Assembly: GCF_029953285.1 (NCBI RefSeq)
Contig: NZ_JASAOI010000027.1
Span: forward strand, 17,936-81,935
Direction: 5' to 3'
Length of the DNA stretch: 64,000 nucleotides
From: Yinghuangia seranimata
GTDB taxonomy: Bacteria > Actinomycetota > Actinomycetes > Streptomycetales > Streptomycetaceae
A model generated the notes under the pieces. It was not told the origin of the DNA, did no database searches, and saw only the letters and a program-made list of their open reading frames with translations. Shown here piece after piece: positions 52,369-60,073 of the stretch (the stretch's first letter is position 1; each line of letters opens with the position of its first letter). The translations under genes were made by a program, and so were the position numbers.

Positions 52369-53574
52369 TCAGCCGACGGAGTCGGCCAGCACCTCCAGTG
52401 CCCGCGCGACGTCCCCGTCCGTCAGGTCCGCGCGGGCCGCGAGCCGCAGGCGGGAGATGCCGTCCGGGACGGACGGCGGGCGGAAGCAGCCCACGCGCAC
52501 GCCCGCGTCGGCGCACCGCTGCGAGGCCGCGAAGGCCGCGTCGGGTTCGCCGATCAGGACCGAGGCGACGGCGCCCGCCGGGTGCGTCGCGCGCAGGCCG
52601 AGCGCCCGGGCCCCGTCGGCGAGCTGGGTCGCGCGCAGGCGCACCGCGTCGGCCAGCTCCGGGCGTTCGCGCAGCATCCGCAGGCTCTCCAGCGCCGCGG
52701 CGACGCTCACCGGCGCGAGGCCCGTGTCGAAGATGAACGTCCGCGCCGTGTCGATCAGGTGGTCGACGACCCGCCGCGGCCCGACGACCGCGCCGCCCTG
52801 CGAGCCCATCGCCTTGGACAGCGTCACCGTCTGCAGCACGTGGTCGGCGCCCGCCAGGCCCGCCTCGTGCACCGCGCCGCGGCCGCCCGCGCCGACGACG
52901 CCGAGGCCGTGCGCCTCGTCCACGAGCAGGACCGCGTTGTAGCGCCGTACGACGGCCGCCAGCGCGGCGAGCGGGGCGACGTCCCCGTCGACCGAGAACA
53001 CCGCGTCCACGACCACCAGGGCGCGTTCCTCGGCCCGGTTCGCGAGGACCTCGGCGACCGCGTCGACGTCGCAGTGCGGCGTGATCGCGGTCCGCGCCCG
53101 CGACAGCCGGCACGCGTCGACGATCGACGCGTGGTTGATCGCGTCCGACACGACCAGGTCGCCGCGCCCGACGAGCGCCGTGATCGCGCCGAGGTTCGCC
53201 AGGTAGCCCGACGAGAACACCAGCGCGGCCTCGGCCTCCAGGTGTTCCGCGAGCTCGTCCTCCAGCGCCGCGTGCAGTTCGGTGGAGCCGGTCACCAGCC
53301 GCGACCCGGTCGACCCCGCGCCCCACTCCGCGACCGCCGCGGCCGCCGCGGCCAGCACGCGCGGGTGGCGGGCGAGGCCCAGGTAGTCGTTTCCGGCCAG
53401 GTCGAGGACGCCCGGCTCGTCGGCCGGACGCGGCCGCACGCGGCGCCGCAGGCCCGCCGCGATCCGCTCCTTCTCGCGCAGGTCCAGCCAGTCCAGCGGG
53501 TGCCCGCCGGCCGCCGCGGACGACGCGTGCGGCGCCCCGGCGGGGGAGGGGTTCTCGGACACACCCTGGGACAT
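52369..53574 (-). CDS. bioF: 8-amino-7-oxononanoate synthase
   Basis: A 401-residue PLP enzyme that condenses pimeloyl thioester and alanine in biotin synthesis. Motifs are NDYLGLARHP (about residues 62-71), GSTGSRLVTGST, VVDAVFSVDGD, LLVDEAHGLGVVG and the PLP Lys in TLSKAMGSQGG (about residue 253). All are intact. ATG 53574 follows GGAGGTC. bioF is isolated from bioB-bioD by 17 kb; a partial copy of its 3' end lies just beyond its stop. It could also act as a related alpha-oxoamine synthase, but the biotin role is far more likely. Confidence 0.93.
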   Translation of the reverse strand: MSQGVSENPSPAGAPHASSAAAGGHPLDWLDLREKERIAAGLRRRVRPRPADEPGVLDLAGNDYLGLARHPRVLAAAAAAVAEWGAGSTGSRLVTGSTELHAALEDELAEHLEAEAALVFSSGYLANLGAITALVGRGDLVVSDAINHASIVDACRLSRARTAITPHCDVDAVAEVLANRAEERALVVVDAVFSVDGDVAPLAALAAVVRRYNAVLLVDEAHGLGVVGAGGRGAVHEAGLAGADHVLQTVTLSKAMGSQGGAVVGPRRVVDHLIDTARTFIFDTGLAPVSVAAALESLRMLRERPELADAVRLRATQLADGARALGLRATHPAGAVASVLIGEPDAAFAASQRCADAGVRVGCFRPPSVPDGISRLRLAARADLTDGDVARALEVLADSVG

Positions 53575-53685
53575 ATCGACCTCCGAACGTTCGGCCCGGG
53601 AGGCGGTGGCGCGCCCGCCCGGCGGCCCCCGGTCGGCGCCGGGTGCTCAGGGCATCCTTACAGAGGCCCGCACACACCCCGGGGT

Positions 53686-53691
53686 TACGCT
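53686..53691 (+). promoter_or_regulatory. -10 box of the PdtaS-like kinase gene (leaderless)
   Basis: TACGCT ends 6 nt before GTG 53698, three codons ahead of ATG 53707. Confidence 0.5.
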
Positions 53692-53706
53692 TCGCGTGTG
53701 CGCTCC

Positions 53707-55176
53707 ATGAACAACCTCGTCCGCAACTACGGGAACCTGCCGCCGGCCGACCTCGAGTGGCTCCACCTGCTGGTTTCCGAGTGGCAGCTGCTCGCGGACC
53801 TGTCGTTCGCGGACCTGGTCCTGTGGGTGCCGACGAGCGACGACCGCTACGTCGCGGTCGCGCAGATGCGGCCCAACACCGGCGCCACCTCGCACCAGGA
53901 CGACCTGGTCGGCGACCTGGTCTCCCGCGGCGACCGCCCGATGCTCGACGCCGCCCTCGACGAGGGCCGCATCGTCCGCGAGGGCGACCCCGAGTGGCGC
54001 GACGACGTCCCCGTGCGCGTCGAGGCCATCCCGGTGCGCCGCGACGGCCGGGTCATCGGCGTCATCGCCCGCAACACCAACCTGCTGACCGCGCGCACGC
54101 CGAGCCGGCTCGAGCTCACGTACCTGCAGAGCGCCGCCGACCTGGCGCAAATGATCGCCTCGGGGTTCTTCCCGTACAAGGGCGAGCAGGTCGACATGGA
54201 CGCCTCTCCGCGCGTCGGCGACGGCCTGATCCGGCTCGACTCCGAGGGCTTCGTGCAGTACGCGAGCCCCAACGCGCTGTCCGCGTACCACCGCCTCGGC
54301 CTGAACACCGACCTCGTCGGCTGCCACCTCGGCCGCACCACCGCCGAGATCGCGCCCACCGAAGGCCCCGTCGACGAGGCCATCTCCGCGGTCGCGAGCG
54401 GATGGGCGCCGCGCGAGACCGAGGTGGAGACGGCCGCCGCGGTCGTCCAACTGCGCGCCATCCCGCTCAAGCCGCGCGGGGCCCGGATCGGCGCGATCGT
54501 GCTGCTGCGCGACGTCACCGAACTGCGCCGCCGCGAACGGGAACTGATCACCAAGGACGCCACCATCCGGGAGATCCACCACCGGGTGAAGAACAACCTG
54601 CAGACCGTCGCGGCGCTGCTGCGCCTCCAGGCCCGGCGGATGGACTCGCCGCAGGCCAGGGCCGCGCTCGAGGAGGCGGTGCGCCGGGTCGGCTCGATCG
54701 CGATCGTGCACGAGACGCTGTCGCAGACGCTCGACGAGCGGGTCGACTTCGACGAGATCGCGGACCGCGTGCTGAGCATGGTCACCGAGGTCGCGGCGTC
54801 CGCGGTCCGGGTGCGGACCGCGCGGCACGGCTCGTTCGGCGAGCTCATCGCCGAGACGGCGACGCCGCTCGCGATGGTGCTGACGGAACTGCTGCAGAAC
54901 GCCCTGGAGCACGCGTTCGACACGCACTCCGGCAGCCTGGAGATCACCGCGGTACGCGAACAGGGCGACGCCGAACGGCTGGTCATCACCGTCACCGACG
55001 ACGGGGCCGGACTCCCGGAGGGGTTCGACCCGCAGTTGTCCGGAAACCTCGGGCTGCAGATCGTCCGCACCCTGGTCGGCAGCGAGTTGGGCGGCCGCTT
55101 CGACATGGCGCAGCGCGACGGCGGCGGCACCGTCGTGACGCTCGACTTCCCGGTCCGCCGCTCGACGCGGGGCTGA
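53707..55176 (+). CDS. pdtaS: PdtaS-like sensor histidine kinase
   Basis: A 489-residue cytosolic kinase. N-terminal GAF-like domain about residues 10-155 (LLVSEWQLLADLSFADLVLW), PAS domain about 165-275, HisKA_2 with the phosphorylated His in REIHHRVKNNLQT (His291 or His292), and HATPase with ELLQNALEHAF and DDGAGLP. PdtaS with PdtaR controls transcript antitermination in mycobacteria. No pdtaR gene is in the window. ATG 53707 aligns with homologues, but GTG 53698, 6 nt after TACGCT, could be the real leaderless start. It is divergent from bioF and converges with wblE. Confidence 0.88.
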   Translation: MNNLVRNYGNLPPADLEWLHLLVSEWQLLADLSFADLVLWVPTSDDRYVAVAQMRPNTGATSHQDDLVGDLVSRGDRPMLDAALDEGRIVREGDPEWRDDVPVRVEAIPVRRDGRVIGVIARNTNLLTARTPSRLELTYLQSAADLAQMIASGFFPYKGEQVDMDASPRVGDGLIRLDSEGFVQYASPNALSAYHRLGLNTDLVGCHLGRTTAEIAPTEGPVDEAISAVASGWAPRETEVETAAAVVQLRAIPLKPRGARIGAIVLLRDVTELRRRERELITKDATIREIHHRVKNNLQTVAALLRLQARRMDSPQARAALEEAVRRVGSIAIVHETLSQTLDERVDFDEIADRVLSMVTEVAASAVRVRTARHGSFGELIAETATPLAMVLTELLQNALEHAFDTHSGSLEITAVREQGDAERLVITVTDDGAGLPEGFDPQLSGNLGLQIVRTLVGSELGGRFDMAQRDGGGTVVTLDFPVRRSTRG

Positions 55177-55235
55177 TCCGGCTGCTCCCGGCGGCGCGCG
55201 GCCGGCCCCGCTCGTCGGGCCCCGGGCAACGCGAA

Positions 55236-55263
55236 CGCCCGGTCGCACAAAGGCGACCGGGCG
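55236..55263 (+). terminator. Terminator after the PdtaS-like gene
   Basis: CGCCCGGTCGC and GCGACCGGGCG form a perfect 11-bp stem with an ACAAAG loop. Confidence 0.7.
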
Positions 55264-55270
55264 CGGAAAC

Positions 55271-55315
55271 GGCAACACCCCGGTGTCGGTCGCGATGACC
55301 GTCCGGGGCGTTGCC
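55271..55315 (-). terminator. Terminator after wblE
   Basis: GGCAACACCCCGG and CCGGGGCGTTGCC pair over 13 bp with one mismatch; the loop holds a second small stem (GGTC/GACC). It lies 40 bp beyond the wblE stop. Confidence 0.6.
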
Positions 55316-55355
55316 GAGGTTCTGTTGGTGCCGTGGAGATCCGGAAGCGGGGGGA

Positions 55356-55610
55356 TCAGGCAGAGGCGCGTGCGCGGTTGCGCGCGGCACGGCGCTTGAG
55401 CGCGCGGCGCTCGTCTTCGCTCATCCCACCCCAGACGCCCGCGTCCTGGCCGGACTCAAGGGCCCACTGCAGGCACGACTCCATGACGGGGCAGCGACGG
55501 CAGACAGCCTTCGCCTCCTCGATCTGCAGCAGCGCCGGACCGGTGTTACCGATCGGGAAGAACAGCTCCGGGTCTTCGTCACGGCAGGCGGCACGGTGGC
55601 GCCAGTCCAT
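55356..55610 (-). CDS. wblE: WhiB-like iron-sulfur regulator WblE (WhiB1 type)
   Basis: An 84-residue Wbl protein. The four cluster cysteines are Cys9, Cys37, Cys40 and Cys46 (C-x27-C-x2-C-x5-C), followed by GVWGGMSEDERR and a basic C-terminal tail (RRALKRRAARNRARA) for DNA contact. Length and spacing equal WhiB1/WblE, an essential nitric-oxide-sensitive protein that binds the housekeeping sigma factor. ATG 55610 is chosen because GAGGAG lies 9 nt upstream and it gives exactly 84 residues; TTG 55619 touches that site. The 300 bp upstream carry a CRP-like box. Confidence 0.96.
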   Translation of the reverse strand: MDWRHRAACRDEDPELFFPIGNTGPALLQIEEAKAVCRRCPVMESCLQWALESGQDAGVWGGMSEDERRALKRRAARNRARASA

Positions 55611-55671
55611 GCGGTCCAACTCCTCGTTCAGCGGGCGGAGCTTGTGGCCCCACCTAGTGTCGGCTTGTGAA

Positions 55672-55687
55672 TGTGAACGCTTTCACG
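55672..55687. promoter_or_regulatory. CRP-like site upstream of wblE
   Basis: TGTGAACGCTTTCACG fits the CRP/FNR-type pattern TGTGA-N6-TCACA with one mismatch (last base). It lies 62 bp before the wblE start. The M. tuberculosis whiB1 promoter is also CRP-bound. The rest of 55688-55931 holds no gene. Confidence 0.55.
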
Positions 55688-55931
55688 AATCCCCCAACAA
55701 CGTAAGGGCCGACATTGTCGGTCCCCAGGTTTGGTGGTGGAGTCGAGCGGAGAGAATCCAGCCTTTGGGGCTTCTCCCTGCCGCCACGTAGAGCCTGACA
55801 AACCTCGGCTCTGGACACAACCCCTCTTGCGAAGGATTTTTTGAATCATCGGTGTCGGGTAGGTCACACCGCTACTTCGAAGGAGTGAACGGCTTTCTAC
55901 GTTCGACTGAAAGGCGTAGAGGCCCTTCCGC

Positions 55932-56861
55932 TCACACAATCACACGCAGTGCTCGCGGAACGCCCCTGAAGGTCACACTGCGATGTTCCCCCAGGTGGTC
56001 GCCGTCCACCTGAAGCGACACAGCCTCCTCAGCCCCAAGAGTGAACGTCGCGCAGTCGTGCAGCGACACCACGTGACGTCCGTGCGGTGCGTTCCCCGAC
56101 GAACCCAGCATCCGGCTGAGATGCCGGAGGGTGGGCAGCGTCGACATACGGGTCAGACCGAACAGGTCCAAGCCGGTGTCGAACGACGCGTCAGGGCAGG
56201 CGGTAACCGGGCGAGCGCCCAGATACGTCCAGGGATTCGTGTTCTGGACTATGCCGAGGCACAGTCCGGGAACCGGCTCTCGGCCGGGTACCTCCAGTGT
56301 GAGGGGACCGGACCTCCGCGTGCCACCACTTCGGTAAAACCTGCGCAGAGCGGACCGCACGTAGAGCGCCGACGTCGAGCGCTTCCCGTCCGCGCGGTGC
56401 TCCTCCACCCGCGCCACGACCTCGGCGTCGAAGCCGAAGCCCGCGCAGAAGAGGAACCAGCGGTCGTCCGCCATGCCCAGGCCGATCTCGCGGGTGCGGC
56501 GGGTGCGCAGCGCGTCGAGCAGGACGCCGGTGGCCTCGACCGGGTCGTTCGGCATGCCGAGCGCGCGGGCGAACACGTTGGTGCTGCCGCCCGGGACGAC
56601 CGCGACGGCCGGCAGGTCGGGGGAGGGGCCGTCGGCGAGCACACCGTTCGCCACCTCGTTGACCGTGCCGTCGCCGCCGAGCGCGATCACCACGTCGACG
56701 CCGTCCGCGACGGCCGCGCGGGCCAGCTCGGTCGCGTGCCCGCGGTGCCCGGTGACCGCCACGTCGAGCTTCAGGTCGCTGGCGAGCGCGTGCGCCAGAA
56801 CGTCGCGGGTCCGCTCGCTGGTGGTCGTCGCCTTGGGGTTCACGACGAGAAGGGCACGCAT
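55932..56861 (-). CDS. Diacylglycerol kinase-family lipid kinase
   Basis: A 309-residue lipid kinase. The nucleotide site motif is LGGDGTVNEVANGV (about residues 61-74), with NPKATTT near the start and GSTNVFARALG (about 92-102). The C-terminal domain (about 130-300) is typical of DgkB/YegS/LcbK-type kinases. ATG 56861 lies 7 nt after TACTCT (56869-56874), so the message is probably leaderless. The gene next to wblE in S. coelicolor is of the same kind. Substrate may be diacylglycerol or a sphingoid-like base. Confidence 0.9.
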   Translation of the reverse strand: MRALLVVNPKATTTSERTRDVLAHALASDLKLDVAVTGHRGHATELARAAVADGVDVVIALGGDGTVNEVANGVLADGPSPDLPAVAVVPGGSTNVFARALGMPNDPVEATGVLLDALRTRRTREIGLGMADDRWFLFCAGFGFDAEVVARVEEHRADGKRSTSALYVRSALRRFYRSGGTRRSGPLTLEVPGREPVPGLCLGIVQNTNPWTYLGARPVTACPDASFDTGLDLFGLTRMSTLPTLRHLSRMLGSSGNAPHGRHVVSLHDCATFTLGAEEAVSLQVDGDHLGEHRSVTFRGVPRALRVIV

Positions 56862-56868
56862 GTACGCA

Positions 56869-56874
56869 AGAGTA
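56869..56874 (-). promoter_or_regulatory. -10 box of the diacylglycerol kinase gene (leaderless)
   Basis: TACTCT on the minus strand ends 7 nt before the ATG. Confidence 0.55.
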
Positions 56875-56963
56875 ACCTCGCGCCCACCTGGGCCGACGCG
56901 GTGGAGGGGCGACCGGCCCCGTGCCTGTCGGGGTCGTGGTCCGAGGCGGCCGCGCGGCCGGTC

Positions 56964-56969
56964 TACCCT
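56964..56969 (+). promoter_or_regulatory. -10 box of the small membrane protein gene
   Basis: TACCCT ends 6 nt before GTG 56976 and 9 nt before ATG 56979, so the message is leaderless or nearly so. Confidence 0.5.
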
Positions 56970-56978
56970 CGTGGGGTG

Positions 56979-57416
56979 ATGACTGACGCCGCTCCCGCCC
57001 CCGTGGGCTTCCGTTCCCTGCCTGTCGCTTTCCGCGCCGCGACCGGGATCGTCGCGCTGGAGACCGCCGTCGGCCTCGGCTTCTCCCTCTACATCCTGCT
57101 CGCCAGCGTGTTCGGGCACCCGGTGCACCGGGACAAGGGCATCAGCGAGGGCGCGTACCTCCTGGTGCTCGGGCTCGGCATGCTCGCGACGACGATCGGC
57201 ATGCTGCGCGGTCGGCGCTGGAGCCGGTCGCCGGCGATCACGTTCAACCTCATCGTGGTCGGTGTCGGCTACTGGATGATCAGCGGCAGCGGGCGCTGGG
57301 CGCTCGGCGCCGTGATCGTCCTGCTCGGCGTCGGCGCGATCGGCGTCCTCGTGCGGCCGAGCCTGTACCAGGCCCTCGAAGAGCACCACCGGCGGCAGCG
57401 AGCCGAGCGGGGCTGA
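56979..57416 (+). CDS. Small membrane protein of unknown function
   Basis: A 145-residue protein with four predicted membrane helices (about residues 20-45, 60-78, 85-102 and 107-124), ending in the basic tail EEHHRRQRAERG. No catalytic motif is seen. It lies in the same place (between diacylglycerol kinase and SigH) in Streptomyces. ATG 56979 or GTG 56976 is the start; TACCCT is 6 nt before the GTG. Function unknown. Confidence 0.8.
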   Translation: MTDAAPAPVGFRSLPVAFRAATGIVALETAVGLGFSLYILLASVFGHPVHRDKGISEGAYLLVLGLGMLATTIGMLRGRRWSRSPAITFNLIVVGVGYWMISGSGRWALGAVIVLLGVGAIGVLVRPSLYQALEEHHRRQRAERG

Positions 57417-57433
57417 CCGGCCCGGCGGAAGAA

Positions 57434-57493
57434 CGGCACAACGGGGAGGGCCCCGGAGGAACTGCTTCCTCCGGGGCCCTCCCCGTTGTGCCG
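57434..57493. terminator. Very strong bidirectional terminator
   Basis: A perfect 28-bp stem (57434-57461 with 57466-57493, start CGGCACAACGGGGAGG) and a CTGC tetraloop. It lies between convergent genes (membrane protein and SigH-like sigma), 18 and 21 bp from their stops. Confidence 0.92.
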
Positions 57494-57513
57494 TGTGTCC
57501 GTGACTCCGCGGT

Positions 57514-58449
57514 CTACTCTTCGACCAGCAGGCGCTCGCGCAGCTGCGCCAGCGTGCGCGCGAGCAGGCGCGAGACGTGCATCTGCGAGATGCCGACCTC
57601 CTGCGCGATCTGCGACTGCGTCATGTTCCCGAAGAAACGCAGCAGCAGGATCCGCTTCTCGCGCGGCGGCAGCTGCTCCAGCAGCGGCTTGAGCGACTCC
57701 CGGTACTCGACGCCCTCCAGCGCCTCGTCCTCGGAGCCCAGCGTGTCCGCGACTGCGGGCGACTCGTCGTCCGTGTCCGGGACGTCGAGCGACAGCGTGC
57801 TGTACGCGTTCGCCGACTCCAGGCCCTCGAGCACCTCCTCCTCGGAGATGCCCAGCTGCACCGCCAGCTCGGCGACCGTCGGCGAGCGGCCGTTGCGCTG
57901 CGACAGCTCGGCCGTCGCGGCGGTCAGCGCGAGCCGCAGCTCCTGCAGGCGGCGCGGCACGCGCACCGCCCAGCCCTTGTCGCGGAAGTGCCGCTTGATC
58001 TCGCCGACGATGGTCGGTGTCGCGTACGTCGAGAACTCCACGCCGCGGTCCGGGTCGAACCGGTCCACCGACTTGATCAGCCCGATCGTCGCGACCTGCA
58101 CCAGGTCGTCGAGCGGCTCGCCGCGGTTGCGGAACCGGCGCGCGAGGTGCTCGACCAGCGGCAGGTGCATCTCGACCAGCCGGTCGCGGATCAGCCGCCG
58201 GTCGGGATCGTCTGGCGGCAGCTTCGCGAGCTGGGCGAACATGCCCTTCGCGAGCTCCCGGTCGTGGTGCGAGTGGCCGGAGCCGGGCTGCCTGCGGCGG
58301 CCCGGCACGGTCGAGTCGGGACTGTCCTGCGGCGGGACGGTCTCGTCCTGCGCCGTCACACTCGTCTCACTGGCCATGTCCTCGGCCTCCCGGGCCTCGC
58401 CCTCCGGGGGTTCCGCGCCCCGGTGGTCACTCGCGCGCTCGGTGCTCAC
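57514..58449 (-). CDS. sigH: SigB/F-family sigma factor (SigH-like)
   Basis: A 311-residue sigma factor of the group 3 SigB/SigF type. Region 2 (about residues 85-160: RFRNRGEPLDDLVQVATIGL, DRGVEFSTYATPTIVGEIKR), region 3 (about 165-230) and region 4 (about 255-305: LPPREKRILLLRFFGNMTQS, VGISQMHVSRLLARTLAQLR) are complete. GTG 58449 overlaps the anti-sigma stop as GTGA. An ATG at 58377 with GGGAGG before it would give a shorter form; S. coelicolor SigH is also made from two starts. Gene order next to wblE supports SigH among several paralogues. Confidence 0.85.
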   Translation of the reverse strand: MSTERASDHRGAEPPEGEAREAEDMASETSVTAQDETVPPQDSPDSTVPGRRRQPGSGHSHHDRELAKGMFAQLAKLPPDDPDRRLIRDRLVEMHLPLVEHLARRFRNRGEPLDDLVQVATIGLIKSVDRFDPDRGVEFSTYATPTIVGEIKRHFRDKGWAVRVPRRLQELRLALTAATAELSQRNGRSPTVAELAVQLGISEEEVLEGLESANAYSTLSLDVPDTDDESPAVADTLGSEDEALEGVEYRESLKPLLEQLPPREKRILLLRFFGNMTQSQIAQEVGISQMHVSRLLARTLAQLRERLLVEE

Positions 58450-58877
58450 GGCGCCCCCGGCCCGCCACCGCGCTTCTTGTGGAGGCTGATGCTCACGACG
58501 TCGTTCTCGTCCACGGTCGCGTCGACCTCGCCCGCGAGGGCGGACAACACGGTCCACGCGAACGTGTCACGCGCAGGGGTGTGCCCGTCGGTCGTCGGCG
58601 CCGAGACGGTGATCTGCAAGGCGTCACCGACGAGGTGGAACACACAGGAGAGGACGCTCCCCGGGACGGCCTGCCCCAGCAGCATCGCGCACGCCTCGTC
58701 CACGGCGATACGCAGATCTTCGATCTCGTCCAGTGTGAAATCCAGCCGCGCCGCCAGGCCGGCCGTGGCGGTACGAAGAACCGAGAGGTACGCCCCCGCG
58801 GCGGGCAACCGGACCTCGACGAAGTCCTGCTGGCCGGCGCCGGCTTCGTCCGCCGTGTGTGCGGATCGCTGGGACAC
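58446..58877 (-). CDS. RsbW/SpoIIAB-like anti-sigma factor kinase
   Basis: A 143-residue ATP-binding GHKL protein. The N-box region is DLRIAVDEACAMLLG (about residues 57-71) and the C-terminal half has TPARDTFAWTVLSALAGEVD. It would bind and inhibit the sigma factor encoded next (coupled by GTGA), and be released by a phosphorylated anti-anti-sigma partner; none is in the window. In S. coelicolor the equivalent is PrsH/UshX. GTG 58877 is favoured because GGAGGTGA lies just upstream; upstream in-frame TTG 58889 and GTG 58883 are less likely. Confidence 0.87.
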   Translation of the reverse strand: MSQRSAHTADEAGAGQQDFVEVRLPAAGAYLSVLRTATAGLAARLDFTLDEIEDLRIAVDEACAMLLGQAVPGSVLSCVFHLVGDALQITVSAPTTDGHTPARDTFAWTVLSALAGEVDATVDENDVVSISLHKKRGGGPGAP

Positions 58878-58901
58878 CCTCACCTCCAAGGTGCTGCGTA
58901 G

Positions 58902-58921
58902 GTGGTCACACCTGTGACCAC
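58902..58921. promoter_or_regulatory. Inverted repeat upstream of the anti-sigma/sigma operon
   Basis: GTGGTCACA and TGTGACCAC flank CC: a 20-bp inverted repeat 25 bp before the anti-sigma start. Its position suits a repressor or activator site. Confidence 0.45.
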
Positions 58922-59296
58922 GACCGATGACGGAGACCGTGTTGACGCTACCGCGCGGACCCCCGACCCGTCTCCGCCACCACTCTTCCAGGGAGCTCGA
59001 TTGTGCTCTCCTCTGGCATCCCGTCTCGACCCGCAGGCGCTCCGCCGCATCGCTTATGCGTACGACAGTACGTCACCGCATGTGATTTGGCGAGTACGCA
59101 GTGTACCTGGTTCGCCGGGAACCGCGCGGCGGACACCCTGAAAGGGTGAAAGTCGTCCACACGACAGAAACCAGGCAAGACCCAGGGATGTCAAGGCTGT
59201 TGACCCGAAAGGGTGATTCAGGAGTGATGTCCGGGCGCCCACCCCACCACTTTCGCGCCCCGGCGCGGCCTTCCAGCCCTCGGAGACGCCCGCGAT
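58922..59296. other. Intergenic region with promoter elements
   Basis: No gene is convincing. TAGCGT (58945-58950, minus strand) could be a -10 box for the anti-sigma/sigma genes. CGTAC-GACA-GTACG (59059-59072) is a short inverted repeat in a less GC-rich zone (about 59050-59115). The two 75-80 codon frames present show no known fold. Confidence 0.5.
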
Positions 59297-59302
59297 TAAC
59301 CT
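59297..59302 (+). promoter_or_regulatory. -10 box of the methyltransferase gene (leaderless)
   Basis: TAACCT ends 6 nt before GTG 59309. Confidence 0.55.
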
Positions 59303-59308
59303 GCCCGG

Positions 59309-60073
59309 GTGACCCCGACGCCGGAAAATCCCGTCCTTCTCTCCACCGCCGCACTGGAAAATTCTGCCGTGGTGGCCAACCGCACGATGAACCGGGGACG
59401 GGGCCTTTCCGGCGTGAACAGCTACACCCGAGAACTGCACGTCGACCTGCCCGCGCTCCTGCGCGCCGCCACCCCCGCACACCCCGCCGCCTGGCTGGAT
59501 CTGTGCTGCGGCTCCGGCCGAGCCCTCGTCGAAGCCGCCTCGCTCCCGCCCCTCGCCGCCCCACCCGCATCGCCCCATGCCGGGAACACGGATCTTGACC
59601 CGCCCCGGTTCGATTTCACGGGCGTCGACCTCGTCGACTTCTACGTCCCCGCGCCGTGGCCCCGCGGCGTACGGTTCGCGACCGCGCCGGTCGCGGAGTG
59701 GTCGCCTCCGGAAGGCGCGCGATACGACCTGATCACCTGTGTGCACGGGCTGCACTACGTCGGAGACCGCCTCGGCCTGCTGGCCCGCGCCGCGACCTGG
59801 CTCGCCCCCGAGGGTGTGCTCGCCGCCAACCTCGACGTCAACGGGATACGCCTGGTGGGCGGCGCCTCCGCGGCGAGGCGTGCGGCGGCCGCGCTGCGGG
59901 CGGCCGGGTTCGTCTACGACGCGCGCCGGAAGCTGGTGACCCGCCGCGGCCCGCTCGGCGCTTCCGGCGTCGCCGCGCTGGGCCGCCTCCGCTACGTCGG
60001 TGCCGACGACCAGGCCGGACCCAACTACACCGGGCAGCCGGCGGTGGACGCGTACTACTCGCTCGCGGGGTGA
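59309..60073 (+). CDS. SAM-dependent methyltransferase-like protein
   Basis: A 254-residue protein with a class I methyltransferase fold. The SAM motif I is WLDLCCGSGRAL (about residues 64-75, the usual GxGxG with Cys-Cys), motif II GVDLVDF (about 105-111), and YDLITCVHGLHYVGDR (about 140-155) is motif III-like. There is no membrane segment. GTG 59309 after TAACCT is a leaderless start. Its 3' end overlaps the VOC gene by 19 bp, convergent. The substrate is unknown and activity not certain. Confidence 0.82.
   Translation: MTPTPENPVLLSTAALENSAVVANRTMNRGRGLSGVNSYTRELHVDLPALLRAATPAHPAAWLDLCCGSGRALVEAASLPPLAAPPASPHAGNTDLDPPRFDFTGVDLVDFYVPAPWPRGVRFATAPVAEWSPPEGARYDLITCVHGLHYVGDRLGLLARAATWLAPEGVLAANLDVNGIRLVGGASAARRAAAALRAAGFVYDARRKLVTRRGPLGASGVAALGRLRYVGADDQAGPNYTGQPAVDAYYSLAG

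Noticed and set aside
58902..58921. CRP site upstream of the anti-sigma gene
   Set aside because: The halves are reversed (TCACA-CC-TGTGA rather than TGTGA-N6-TCACA), so it is listed only as an unassigned inverted repeat.
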